A stretch of DNA of 63,449 nt from Puniceicoccus vermicola. GTDB taxonomy: Bacteria > Verrucomicrobiota > Verrucomicrobiia > Opitutales > Puniceicoccaceae. Shown here in pieces: positions 54,299 through 62,984 of the stretch. Within the stretch, counting starts at the first letter, position 1, and each line of letters starts with the position of its first letter. The stretch covers positions 1 through 63,449 of the forward strand of contig NZ_JACHVA010000083.1 of assembly GCF_014230055.1 (NCBI RefSeq). Direction: 5' to 3'. A program made the position numbers and the translations under genes. The notes under the pieces were generated by a model that made no database searches, was not told where the DNA came from, and worked only from the letters and a program-made list of their open reading frames with translations.

Positions 54299-55345
54299 CT
54301 AAAAGGTTTCCATGTCCAACATGATTTTCACCGCATCATCTGGATAGGTCGCGGCAAACTCGTAGGCGGAGACAGCGCGAAAACCGTCGAAGCGGTGAGT
54401 CACCAGGGGTGCGACCGTTAGCTGACCCGACGCAATGTACTTAATCACCCGGTCATAGATATTCGCATAGCGAAACACCGTGACGAAATCGATACCCTTG
54501 ACCTGGGCCGAAACAATATCGATCGGAGCCGGCTTTTGCGGCATCCCGACCAGAACGACTCTTCCCGCCGGGGCTAGGTAGGAAATCATTCCGGCGATCA
54601 CCTTCTCGCTCCCGCTGGCTTCGAAAACGAGGTTAACTCCTTTTCCAGAGGTTACCCGATCCACCTCTGCAGCCAAATCCTCCTCGGCTGAGTTTACGGG
54701 AACAATCGGGACGTCCAGCTGATTCCGAATAAAGTCCAGTTTCGCCCGCTTAATGTCGGCCACGATGACTTGAGAGCATCCGGCAGCCAGAGCCGCAAGC
54801 GCAGTCACGATTCCGATCGTTCCGGCACCAAACACAAGAGCAATGTCTCCAGGAACCACTTGCGCCCTCTTTGCCGAAAATACTCCAACGGCCAAAGGTT
54901 CAACCAATGCCCCCTCCTCGTAGCTCACATTGTCGGGCAAACGAAAGGTGAGCGATTCGGGATGAACGACGCTTTCGCAAGTGCAACCGTGCACTGGCGG
55001 AGTCGCCCAGAAGCGAACGTCCGGATCGAGGTTATAATTTCCCGCGAGCACAGCGGGACTCCACTGCCGCGGAATTCCCGGCTCCATGCAAACCCGGTCG
55101 CCGACTTTCAGGGATTTTACCGCCGAACCGATTTCCGTGATCTCTCCCGATGCCTCATGACCCAGGATCATGGGCTCTTTGACCACGAATTGGCCAATCG
55201 CGCCATGCTCGTAGTAATGGACGTCGCTGCCACAGATGCCAACTCGCCGCGGGGCGATTCGAACATCGTTGGGACCGAGATCCTGGTTAATAATGATTTC
55301 GCGAAGGGATAGATCACGAGGTTCTTCGAGGACGAGTGCCTTCAT
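54299..55345 (-). CDS. Zinc-type alcohol dehydrogenase, xylitol/sorbitol-dehydrogenase-like
   Basis: This 348-residue medium-chain dehydrogenase oxidises a polyol to a ketose with NAD+. The catalytic zinc region is [17 protein letters not shown] (C38) and [10 protein letters not shown] (H63); the coenzyme fold is [13 protein letters not shown]. The region between residues 90 and 125 ([20 protein letters not shown]) has no four-Cys structural zinc site, as in xylitol and related polyol dehydrogenases. No matching sugar kinase is in the window. It is divergent from lacI and shares its regulatory spacer. Confidence 0.9.
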   Translation of the reverse strand: MKALVLEEPRDLSLREIIINQDLGPNDVRIAPRRVGICGSDVHYYEHGAIGQFVVKEPMILGHEASGEITEIGSAVKSLKVGDRVCMEPGIPRQWSPAVLAGNYNLDPDVRFWATPPVHGCTCESVVHPESLTFRLPDNVSYEEGALVEPLAVGVFSAKRAQVVPGDIALVFGAGTIGIVTALAALAAGCSQVIVADIKRAKLDFIRNQLDVPIVPVNSAEEDLAAEVDRVTSGKGVNLVFEASGSEKVIAGMISYLAPAGRVVLVGMPQKPAPIDIVSAQVKGIDFVTVFRYANIYDRVIKYIASGQLTVAPLVTHRFDGFRAVSAYEFAATYPDDAVKIMLDMETF

Positions 55346-55493
55346 AGCTTTGCTTTCTTTTCAGGGGGTGGGGGTTTGCCGGAGATCATTCTAGGGGAAA
55401 TACTCTTCCGACTGCTTTCGCCGCGCTCGGCGAATTACTGAATGATCGAAAAATTCTCCTGCACAGGCAGAAAGTCAAATCTAAAATCAAACT

Positions 55494-55503
55494 TTTGCGC
55501 AAA
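55494..55503. promoter_or_regulatory. Candidate LacI-type operator upstream of lacI and the dehydrogenase
   Basis: TTTGCGCAAA is a perfect palindrome in the AT-rich spacer between the divergent dehydrogenase and lacI genes. The same 10-mer stands before rbsA (56733-56742). LacI-type repressors favour such palindromes with a central CG step. Position and recurrence suggest autoregulation and control of both sides; it is inferred, not proven. Confidence 0.55.
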
Positions 55504-55687
55504 TTATTTTACAAACTTTCAATTTATCCCTTCTCTCCTCCAACAAATCAGGCAAAACAATCCGCAAAAGACTTGTGCAAAAAGCCCGGCTACGTTTATA
55601 GAAACGACGAAGCCAGCACATTTTCTTTCCGCAAAAACCCTTCCCCCTTTCATCCAAAGCCTAGCAACACGGCAAAGAACAGACCCC

Positions 55688-56680
55688 ATGAAGAGCACAA
55701 CTATGAAGGACGTGGCGAAGCACACCGGCTTCTCCATCTCAACCGTATCCCACGTCATCAACAAGACCCGGAACGTCGAAACCAATACGCGGCGCAAGAT
55801 CCTGAAAGCCATGAAGGATCTGAACTACGTTCCCAATACTCTCATCCGAAGCATCAATAAAACCGCCGTGCGGACCATCGGGGCGATTATTGCCGACATC
55901 CGGGAAGACTTCTACACCGAGATCGTGACCGCCCTGCAAGCCCGAGCCATGGAGCACGGCTACAACCTCCTCCTCTGCGACTCTCAGGAAAGCGCCGAAA
56001 AAGAACAGTTCCACCTGAATACGATGACGAGCAAAGAAGTCAGCGCCATCATCCTCGCCCCGGTCGACACGAGCGCCACCTTCGAAACCCTCTCCGACTC
56101 TTCCATTCCGGTGGTCATGGTCGATCGCTTCAACGAACATCTACCAGCCGATTTCGTGGGAATCGACAACGCCCAAAGCGGAGCTCACGCCACCCGCCAC
56201 CTACTCGAAAAAGGCTGCCAGAACATCTGCTTCCTCGGCCACCACGAAAACATCTACACCATTGCCCAACGCCAGCAGGGCTACCAAAGCGCCCTCCAAG
56301 CCGCCAGCAAAAGCAGCGGCAAGACCCTCCAAATCGAATATTTTCAAGGCGCGCCGAACAAGAACATCGGCACGAGCGAACTCAAAAACTTCTTCAAGAA
56401 GAATACCGATCTCGACGGCGTCATTTGCGGGACTTCCTCCATTTGCTTCGAAGCCATTAGCGTTCTGGAAGCCCTAAACCGCAAGGTCCCCAAGGACGTC
56501 CGCATCGTCACCTACGACGACAACAAGTGGTTCGACTACCTCCGAACCCCAATTACCAGCATCATCCAGCCGACCAGCGAAATTGCCAGCGAAGCCGTCG
56601 ACATCGCCGTCGACCGGATCGAACGCCCCTCCACGATTAAGAGGAAGATATTTCTGGATTTCTCCATCCAGGAACGCTGA
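55688..56680 (+). CDS. LacI-family transcriptional regulator
   Basis: The 330-residue protein has a LacI helix-turn-helix (MKDVAKHTGFSISTVSHVIN, residues 6-25) with hinge region, then a periplasmic-binding-protein-like effector domain ending in TPITSIIQPTSEIASEAVDI. It should repress the sugar genes around it until a sugar or polyol binds. The start at ATG 55688 gives the normal LacI front; the longer open frame upstream has no family features. It lies between the divergent dehydrogenase and the co-directional rbsA. Confidence 0.93.
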   Translation: MKSTTMKDVAKHTGFSISTVSHVINKTRNVETNTRRKILKAMKDLNYVPNTLIRSINKTAVRTIGAIIADIREDFYTEIVTALQARAMEHGYNLLLCDSQESAEKEQFHLNTMTSKEVSAIILAPVDTSATFETLSDSSIPVVMVDRFNEHLPADFVGIDNAQSGAHATRHLLEKGCQNICFLGHHENIYTIAQRQQGYQSALQAASKSSGKTLQIEYFQGAPNKNIGTSELKNFFKKNTDLDGVICGTSSICFEAISVLEALNRKVPKDVRIVTYDDNKWFDYLRTPITSIIQPTSEIASEAVDIAVDRIERPSTIKRKIFLDFSIQER

Positions 56681-56732
56681 GCCTACCACCTGCCTCTCCC
56701 GCAAAGGGGACCTCCCAGCCCGGAGGAAAAAA

Positions 56733-56742
56733 TTTGCGCAAA
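56733..56742. promoter_or_regulatory. Candidate LacI-type operator upstream of rbsA
   Basis: TTTGCGCAAA is embedded in a wider near-palindrome (AAATTTGCGCAAAATTT, 56730-56746) between lacI and rbsA, about 190 bp before the rbsA start. Same core as the site at 55494-55503. A related TTTGCGCAAT lies inside the start of rbsA at 56991. It is the best candidate for control of the transporter. Confidence 0.6.
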
Positions 56743-56932
56743 ATTTCAAATTCCATTTGACTCGCGCTTCTACTGGGAATTAATTGCCCTCATCACTTCC
56801 CAGAACCCCATCCCTGGAAAGTCGCAAAGCTTCTTCACGATCTCACTCCCCGAGAATTTTCGTCCTCCCCCAAACTAGATCGACCTTCAAAGCTCTCTTC
56901 GAACCGATTTCCCCACCCCACTCCTTGAAAGC

Positions 56933-58423
56933 ATGTCAGCACCCACCCCACTTCTGAGCGTAAAAGGCATTCGAAAGACCTTCGGAAAAGTTTGCGCAAT
57001 CGATCATGTCGATTTCACCCTGATGCCCGGAGAAGTGCATGCACTTTGCGGCGGAAACGGCGCCGGCAAAAGCACATTCCTCCGCATCGTCATGGGCTTC
57101 CTCCAGCCCGATTGCGGAGAGATTCGCATCAAAGGCAGAATTTGCCAGTTCTCCAATGCCAAGCAGGCTCTCAATGCCGGAATCACGATCGTACAACAGG
57201 AGTTGAGCATGATCCCGGACATCAGCGTCGCGGAGAATATTTTCCTCGGGCAGGAACCGCGCAAGAAGCTGGGATTCGTCGATTTCAAACAGCTCAATGA
57301 GAAAGCCCAGGCTCTTCTCGACGAACTCGACTTCGACATCAAGGCCACTCGCCTCACCCGCACTCTGAGCGTCGCAGAACAACAACTGGTCGAGATCGCC
57401 AAGGCCCTCTCCCACTCCAATGCGGATATCATTTTCTTCGACGAGCCGACCTCGACCATTGGAGAAAAGGACAGCCTAAAACTCTTCAAAGCCATCCGTA
57501 AGCTCTCCGAAAAAGGAAAAGGCGTCATCTACGTTTCGCACCGCATGTCGGAGATCTTCACGATCTGCAATCGATACACCGTTTTCCGCGACGGGCGTTA
57601 CATCTGCGAAGGAGACATCCAAGACATTTCCCGCGAAAAGCTGATTGAAGAAATCGTTGGCGGAGAACTGAACGAAGAATTCGCCAAATACAACAAGCCT
57701 ACGGACGAGCCTCTATTGACGATTAACGAGCTGACCTCGAAGCCCGACTTCGCAGACGTCTCCATCACCGTTAAAAAAGGCGAGATCGTCGGCCTCTACG
57801 GCTTGGTCGGAGCCGGTCGAACCCGACTCCTCGACGCCCTTTTCGGAATCGCCCCCATCGAAAACGGGACCATCCAAATCGGAGAGAAGAAGCTCAAGAA
57901 ACACTCGACGCGCGATGCGATTCGCGCCGGCATGGCCTACGTCACCGAAGACCGCAAAGAGACCGGTCTCGTCCTCTGCGGATCGGTCGCGGACAACACC
58001 TCCATCTCGTCCCTGCCCCATTTTACCCGCGCCGGAATTCTCAATCGAAAAAAAGAGCAAACCCAAGTCAACGCGGCGGTAAAAGCCTTCAACGTCAAAA
58101 CCCCGAACACCCAGGAACTCGTCCAAAACCTGTCCGGCGGCAACCAGCAGAAAGTCATCTTGGCCCACTGGTCGATGACCCAACCCGACGTTCTCCTCCT
58201 GGACGAACCGACGCGTGGAATCGACGTTGGAGCCAAGAAGGAGATCTACCGATACATGTCCGAACAAGCTCTAACGGGAAAATGTATTCTGATGGTATCC
58301 TCCGAGCTCCCCGAAATCATCGGAATGAGCGACCGAATCCTCGTTTTCAAGAAAGGCCGAGTCGTTGCCGAACGAAAACAAGAAGAGGCCACCCAGACCG
58401 AACTCCTGAATCTGGCCTCCTGA
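56933..58423 (+). CDS. rbsA: Sugar ABC transporter ATP-binding protein (RbsA-like)
   Basis: The 496-residue protein has two tandem ABC domains. The first has Walker A GGNGAGKST (40-48), signature TLSVAEQQLVEIAKAL and Walker B IIFFDEPTSTIG. The second has an altered P-loop (GLVGAGRTRLLDALFG), signature LSGGNQQKVILAHW and Walker B LLLDEPTRGIDVG. This is typical of RbsA/MglA/XylG-type transporters. It is the first gene of rbsA-rbsC-rbsB and probably transports a pentose or polyol linked to the dehydrogenase. The start ATG 56933 is the natural one. Confidence 0.94.
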   Translation: MSAPTPLLSVKGIRKTFGKVCAIDHVDFTLMPGEVHALCGGNGAGKSTFLRIVMGFLQPDCGEIRIKGRICQFSNAKQALNAGITIVQQELSMIPDISVAENIFLGQEPRKKLGFVDFKQLNEKAQALLDELDFDIKATRLTRTLSVAEQQLVEIAKALSHSNADIIFFDEPTSTIGEKDSLKLFKAIRKLSEKGKGVIYVSHRMSEIFTICNRYTVFRDGRYICEGDIQDISREKLIEEIVGGELNEEFAKYNKPTDEPLLTINELTSKPDFADVSITVKKGEIVGLYGLVGAGRTRLLDALFGIAPIENGTIQIGEKKLKKHSTRDAIRAGMAYVTEDRKETGLVLCGSVADNTSISSLPHFTRAGILNRKKEQTQVNAAVKAFNVKTPNTQELVQNLSGGNQQKVILAHWSMTQPDVLLLDEPTRGIDVGAKKEIYRYMSEQALTGKCILMVSSELPEIIGMSDRILVFKKGRVVAERKQEEATQTELLNLAS

Positions 58424-58457
58424 GTCCTCCCCTTCCCATCTTCACCCCCAAAATCCC

Positions 58458-59456
58458 ATGAACAAGCTACGAAATTTAGACCTTCGAAAGTACGGCATCG
58501 TATTCGCATTTTTCGCCCTCTGTATCATCATCGCCATCATCGGTGAGATTTGCGTGAAAAACGGAACATGGATGAGCAATTACTTCCTCACCAAGGAAAA
58601 TTCCATCATCGTCCTGCGCCAAGTCTCCATCAATGGCATCCTCGCGATCGGAATGACCTACGTCATCCTCATTGCCGGAGTCGACTTGTCGGTCGGATCC
58701 GTCTTAGCCCTGGCCGGGATCGTGGCCGCTCGCTTCGTCACCCGGTCCTCTGACCTCGTGATCGGCGACATGAGCCACCCCATTCTCTATCCGGTTCTCG
58801 TAGTCATCGGAGTCGGGGCCATCTGCGGATTTATCAACGGATTCATCATCGCCCGCTTCCGGCTCCAGGCCTTCATCGTCACCATGGGGATGCTCTCAGC
58901 CGCCCGTGGGCTGACACTGCTGACCACCGGGGGAAATCCAGTCTCCTCCCTCGACTCCACCTTCCGGGAGATCGGAAATGGGCGCATTTTTTCCATCCCG
59001 ATCCCGGTAATCATTTTCATCGGCATCTTCATCGTCGCATGGATTCTCCTCAATAAGACCGTCTTCGGCCGCTATGTCTACGCAGTCGGTGGCAATGAGA
59101 AGTCGGCCCAGACCTCCGGAATCAACGTTCAACGCATCAAGGTCATTGTTTATACGCTGTGCGGAGTTCTTTCCGGAATCGCAGGCCTCATTTTGACCGC
59201 CCGCACCGGCTCCGCCCAAACGAGCGCCGGAGCCTCCTACGAACTCGACGCCATCGCGGCCGTCGTGATTGGCGGGACATCGATGCTCGGAGGGATCGGA
59301 ACTCTCATGGGAACCCTCTTCGGCGTCCTCATCATCGGAGTCATGAACAACGGACTCGATCTCCTCGGCGTCCAATCTTACTACCAGCAAATCATTAAGG
59401 GCGCGTTAATCGTAGCGGCCGTCCTGCTGGACCCCTCTCGCAAACAAAACCGTTAA
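58458..59456 (+). CDS. rbsC: Sugar ABC transporter permease (RbsC-like)
   Basis: This 332-residue inner-membrane permease has eight to ten helices and typical RbsC motifs: LAIGMTYVILIAGVDLSVGS, GFINGFIIARFRLQAFIVTM, FGRYVYAVGGNEKSAQTSGI and SMLGGIGTLMGTLFGVLI. It forms the channel between the binding protein and RbsA. It starts 34 bp after rbsA and stops 31 bp before rbsB. Confidence 0.94.
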   Translation: MNKLRNLDLRKYGIVFAFFALCIIIAIIGEICVKNGTWMSNYFLTKENSIIVLRQVSINGILAIGMTYVILIAGVDLSVGSVLALAGIVAARFVTRSSDLVIGDMSHPILYPVLVVIGVGAICGFINGFIIARFRLQAFIVTMGMLSAARGLTLLTTGGNPVSSLDSTFREIGNGRIFSIPIPVIIFIGIFIVAWILLNKTVFGRYVYAVGGNEKSAQTSGINVQRIKVIVYTLCGVLSGIAGLILTARTGSAQTSAGASYELDAIAAVVIGGTSMLGGIGTLMGTLFGVLIIGVMNNGLDLLGVQSYYQQIIKGALIVAAVLLDPSRKQNR

Positions 59457-59487
59457 GAACCCCTAACCCCAACTAAAAATAGAACGC

Positions 59488-60501
59488 ATGAAATCAATCA
59501 CCAAAAAACTATTCGCCGCTCTTGCCATTGTCTTAACTTTCCAAGTGAGTCATGCGGAGCCGAAACATGACGGACCCGTCAAGATCGCCGTCTTGATGTA
59601 CGGGATGAAGGCTGAATTCGTCCAGCTCATGGAGCGAGCCGCCTACGACTATCCCGGCGTAAAAAGCGGAGAAGTCGAATTGACCGTCTACGACGGCCGC
59701 TACGACCCGCTCGTTCAAAACAACCAGGCCGAAACGGCCATTCGCACCGGCCATGACGCCATCATCATCAACCCGATGGACTTCAACGCGAATATCGACG
59801 TTGTGACGATGGCCAACGATGCCGGAATTCCCGTGATCGTTACCAACGCCCGCCTGAACACCGACGAGATGACTGCAGAAGTCGTTTCCGACGATGTCGA
59901 GGGCGGCTATCTCGAAGGTAAAGCCGTCATCGAAGCCATGGGAGGCTCCGGCAACGTCATTATCCTCGAAGGACCGAAAGGCGGTTCCGGCGAAATCCAA
60001 CGCGGCCAAGGTATTGAAAAAGCCATTGCGGAATACCCTGCAGGCTCGATCAAGATCCTCGAACGCAAGACCGCAAACTGGTCACGCGCCGAAGCCCTTC
60101 CGATCATGGAAAACTGGCTCATGAAACACCGCGGTCGCATCAACGGCGTTATCGGTCAAAACGACGAAATGGCTCTGGGTGCAATCGAAGCAATCGAAAG
60201 CACGGGAGGCGACGTATCCGACTACGCCATCGCCGGGATCGACGGAGTTACCGACGCGATCTATGCAGTGAAAGACGGCAAAATGACCTCGATCCTGCAA
60301 GATGCCAGAGGCCAGATGCAAGGCTCCCTCGACGTAGCCCTGCGCCACGTCCTCGGCCCCGACTTCCAACCCGAATCGGACATCTGGGAACAATACGAAG
60401 GCCAACTCGAATGGAACGACGGAATGTCGAAACGCTACGACATCCCTTGGACGGTCGTTACCATCGAAAACGCTGACGCACTCCTCGAAATGCGCAACTA
60501 A
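59488..60501 (+). CDS. rbsB: Sugar ABC transporter substrate-binding protein (RbsB-like)
   Basis: This 337-residue periplasmic binding protein has a signal peptide (about 1-23, FAALAIVLTFQVSHA) and the type I fold with IAVLMYGMKAEFVQLMERAA, GHDAIIINPMDFNANIDVVT, GNVIILEGPKGGSGEIQRGQ and NDEMALGAIEAIES. It captures the sugar and gives it to RbsC/RbsA. The ligand is unknown; the dehydrogenase nearby suggests a polyol. A strong terminator follows the gene. Confidence 0.93.
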   Translation: MKSITKKLFAALAIVLTFQVSHAEPKHDGPVKIAVLMYGMKAEFVQLMERAAYDYPGVKSGEVELTVYDGRYDPLVQNNQAETAIRTGHDAIIINPMDFNANIDVVTMANDAGIPVIVTNARLNTDEMTAEVVSDDVEGGYLEGKAVIEAMGGSGNVIILEGPKGGSGEIQRGQGIEKAIAEYPAGSIKILERKTANWSRAEALPIMENWLMKHRGRINGVIGQNDEMALGAIEAIESTGGDVSDYAIAGIDGVTDAIYAVKDGKMTSILQDARGQMQGSLDVALRHVLGPDFQPESDIWEQYEGQLEWNDGMSKRYDIPWTVVTIENADALLEMRN

Positions 60502-60526
60502 TCCCTTCACCAGTTTTGAAGATTGA

Positions 60527-60557
60527 GAGCAGCCGGTTCGCCGGCTGCTCTTTTTTT
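60527..60557 (+). terminator. Rho-independent terminator of the rbs operon
   Basis: A perfect 10-bp GC-rich stem GAGCAGCCGG / CCGGCTGCTC encloses a TTCG tetraloop and is followed directly by seven T. It lies 26 bases after the rbsB stop and is the clearest intrinsic terminator in the window. Confidence 0.95.
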
Positions 60558-60617
60558 AGGGAAAAGGAGAAAGAACTTCGATTTCCCCGTCCCATGCAGA
60601 GAGCCCCCACCCTAAAA

Positions 60618-60662
60618 GCTTCTGCCATCGCCAACCGTTCGCGCATGGCTTGAGTCGTGCGC
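60618..60662. repeat. Repeat copy to the right of the sugar module
   Basis: GCTTCTGCCATCGCCAACCG with CGCATGGCTTGAGTCGTGCGC matches, with few changes and the same orientation, the segment at 52593-52639. The two copies flank the porin-dehydrogenase-lacI-rbs set. No gene is seen in the surrounding 60558-60767. Confidence 0.65.
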
Positions 60663-60767
60663 CTTTTCTCCGCGCCTGCCTTTCCGGTTCGTTGTCCGGC
60701 CCTGAGGGCACCCCAATCTCACCTCTCCGCAAAGAACCCCGCCCTCGACGTCTTCACCGATGCGAAT

Positions 60768-62132
60768 CTAATATCCAGCGTTTCGATACTCCGGATTCGC
60801 CTCAACCCCATGCCCAAGCTCGGCCAAACGTTTTCTAAACCTTGCGACCTCGTCGGCATACTCAGGCTCTTCGAGGAAGTTGGTCGTCTCTCCTGGATCC
60901 CGTTCAAGGTCGAAAAGCACCTCGGGAACCTCTTCCCCGTAATACTGATATTTCAGGGCGTCCCTTTTGATCATGACATGATCTTCCCACATTTGGGCGA
61001 CCGATTCGTTATTCCAATCGACGGATTCTTCCCGCAACAACGGAGCCAAACTGCGACTATCCAACCCCTCCGGTATGACCAAGCCAGCCAAGTCGCAGAG
61101 GGTGGCAAATAGATCACAGAGATTCACGTTCTCGTCGAGGACGCGTCCCCCCGCAAATCCTTTGGGCCAACGGATGATCAACGGCACCTTCACGCTTGCC
61201 TCGTAAAAACGGGTTTTCTCCCAGATCCCGTGTTGGCCAAGCATTTCCCCATGGTCGGAGGTGTAGACAATGATCCAGTCGTCGAGGTCATTGCCGAGCG
61301 ATTTAAGCTTATCCAAAACCGAACCATAGTGGCAGTCGACCTGATCGATCATCCCGTAATACGCCGCGGTCGCATTGCGAATCGCGGCCTCCGAAGCGCA
61401 AACGGGTTTCCCTTGCTGGCTGAGCGAAAGAACCGGATGGTCACAGGGCTCCTCCAGGTAGACCGGAACCCGATTGTGATAATAGTCGAACCGCTCCTGA
61501 TCGGTAAAATACGGATAGTGAGGCTGCTTCAGGCTCAACTTGAAGAACAGGGGAAGATGGCTTTGCGGACGCCGATAAAGGGGATCGTCAAAAAACCGGC
61601 CGAGATACTCCAGCGCCCCAGTCACCGCCCGCTGGTCAAAGGCCTGATAGGGTCCCCTCCCCGGTCGAGCTTCCTCCAGCTCTCTCTGATTCGACCATTT
61701 CTTAAACTGAGGATCGGGGCGATACCGGGCAAACTCCTCCTCGATCGAATCATCCACCGCTCCGGCTACGACTTCCGCATCGGGTGAGACACGCGAACGC
61801 CACCCCATCATCTGATCCTGGCCCTGATGATGGAGCTTACCGCTGCAGACGGTTTGATAGGCATAGCGAGAGAACTCCCGCGAAAAGGTCCGATAGCCGG
61901 GAGCCAAGTCCTTCCACCCCTCACAATTGCATGTCTTCGGCAGCTGGCCCGCCATCATGCACATCCGCCCCGGCACACAGATCGGCGAAGGCGTATAAGC
62001 ATTGTTGAAGACCACCCCGGTCTCCGCCAACCAATCCAAAACCGGAGTCCGCACGATCTCATTTCCGGCAAAACCCGACACATCGGCGCGGTGCTCATCG
62101 CTCATCAAAAATAGAATATTGGGCCGGGGCAT
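60768..62132 (-). CDS. S1-family sulfatase
   Basis: The 454-residue sulfatase removes sulfate from a sugar or other organic ester. Its catalytic cysteine C52 in ICVPGRMCMM fits the (C/S)-x-(P/A)-x-R site that becomes formylglycine; D12 and E13 in LMSDEHRAD belong to the calcium site, and VYTSDHGEMLGQHGIWEK is the second metal motif. No signal peptide is visible, so it is cytosolic or exported in an unusual way. Its closest substrate group cannot be told. It is convergent with rbsB and lies before a broken peptide-transporter gene. Confidence 0.88.
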   Translation of the reverse strand: MPRPNILFLMSDEHRADVSGFAGNEIVRTPVLDWLAETGVVFNNAYTPSPICVPGRMCMMAGQLPKTCNCEGWKDLAPGYRTFSREFSRYAYQTVCSGKLHHQGQDQMMGWRSRVSPDAEVVAGAVDDSIEEEFARYRPDPQFKKWSNQRELEEARPGRGPYQAFDQRAVTGALEYLGRFFDDPLYRRPQSHLPLFFKLSLKQPHYPYFTDQERFDYYHNRVPVYLEEPCDHPVLSLSQQGKPVCASEAAIRNATAAYYGMIDQVDCHYGSVLDKLKSLGNDLDDWIIVYTSDHGEMLGQHGIWEKTRFYEASVKVPLIIRWPKGFAGGRVLDENVNLCDLFATLCDLAGLVIPEGLDSRSLAPLLREESVDWNNESVAQMWEDHVMIKRDALKYQYYGEEVPEVLFDLERDPGETTNFLEEPEYADEVARFRKRLAELGHGVEANPEYRNAGY

Positions 62133-62611
62133 TATCTTATTCTGTCAGCAAATCCCTCTCGGAAGAGGGAAAGAGAAGTGAACCTATTGAATCAATCCCA
62201 GGATGACCATTCCTCCGAGAGGATTCAACCTGCGAAAAGGATTCTGCCTGACCGAAATTGCCACCTGCAGAAGCCATGCTCTTGGTGACAGAGAGACGAA
62301 AGGAAGGTCGTGCCCAAGCGGAAATTCGTTCCTCGCCGCGAAAGACCGACCTATGGCGATTCCTGCGCTTCCAAGGGGAACACCTCACCGGCTCTCAGCA
62401 GAGAAGTCTTTTGGGAAGGCTTAGAAAGTTCGATCCAACCAAAAACAAAACTTCTCTCCTACTCCTAGTAGAGGTCCGGCGTCAGCCGGTAGGAAGTGTT
62501 GCTCGCCACAACTCTAGGAGTGGCCAATTTCGTATGGATACGCGACTATTAGGGCGCGTTCCCAGCCCATTCCCAGGTTTCATATCGGCCTCCAAAAGAA
62601 CATATAGATCT
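62133..62611. other. Gene-free stretch between the sulfatase and the ABC-ATPase remnant
   Basis: No gene is supported; short frames on the plus strand have no recognisable product. Near 62456-62530 it contains hairpin-forming repeat pieces (CTCCTACTCCTAGTAGAGG, CCGGCGTCAGCCGG, ACTCTAGGAGTGGCC), similar in style to those at 44770-44805. Confidence 0.45.
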
Positions 62612-62983
62612 TTAACCGAGGAGTTTACCGTCGCCCTCATAAAGGTGGCAGGAAACACACCCCCCAGAACTCAACCTCTGTAATTCTGGAGACCGTTGAT
62701 CGCATGGTTCGAAGCACTCTCGGCAACGAGGATGAAAGCTGCACCCCGAAGGAAGATTTCCCGGGTCGGCAACTTCTCCGCTCAAGCAAAAATCCATGGC
62801 AACATCTGGATCCGGATGAGGAACTGCCGCCAACAGGGCGCGGGAATAAGGATGCTTAGGCTGGTCAAAAAGCTCATCCGTTTCGGCCAGTTCGACAATA
62901 CGCCCGGCATACATCACTGCCACTCGGTCGCAGATATGCCGCACGACACTTAAATCGTGAGAGACGAACAAATAGGTCAGACC
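62612..62983 (-). pseudogene. C-terminal remnant of an oligopeptide/dipeptide ABC transporter ATPase (OppF/DppF type)
   Basis: About 124 residues of an ATP-binding subunit remain: [20 protein letters not shown] with the H-loop, [31 protein letters not shown] and the typical Cys-rich end ([17 protein letters not shown]). The Walker A and B and signature parts are absent. The frame upstream passes into foreign DNA (SKCHW), exactly where the IS4-family element begins, so the gene is cut by an insertion. The part beyond the insertion lies outside the window. The piece itself has no frame damage. Confidence 0.85.
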
Positions 62984-62984
62984 C

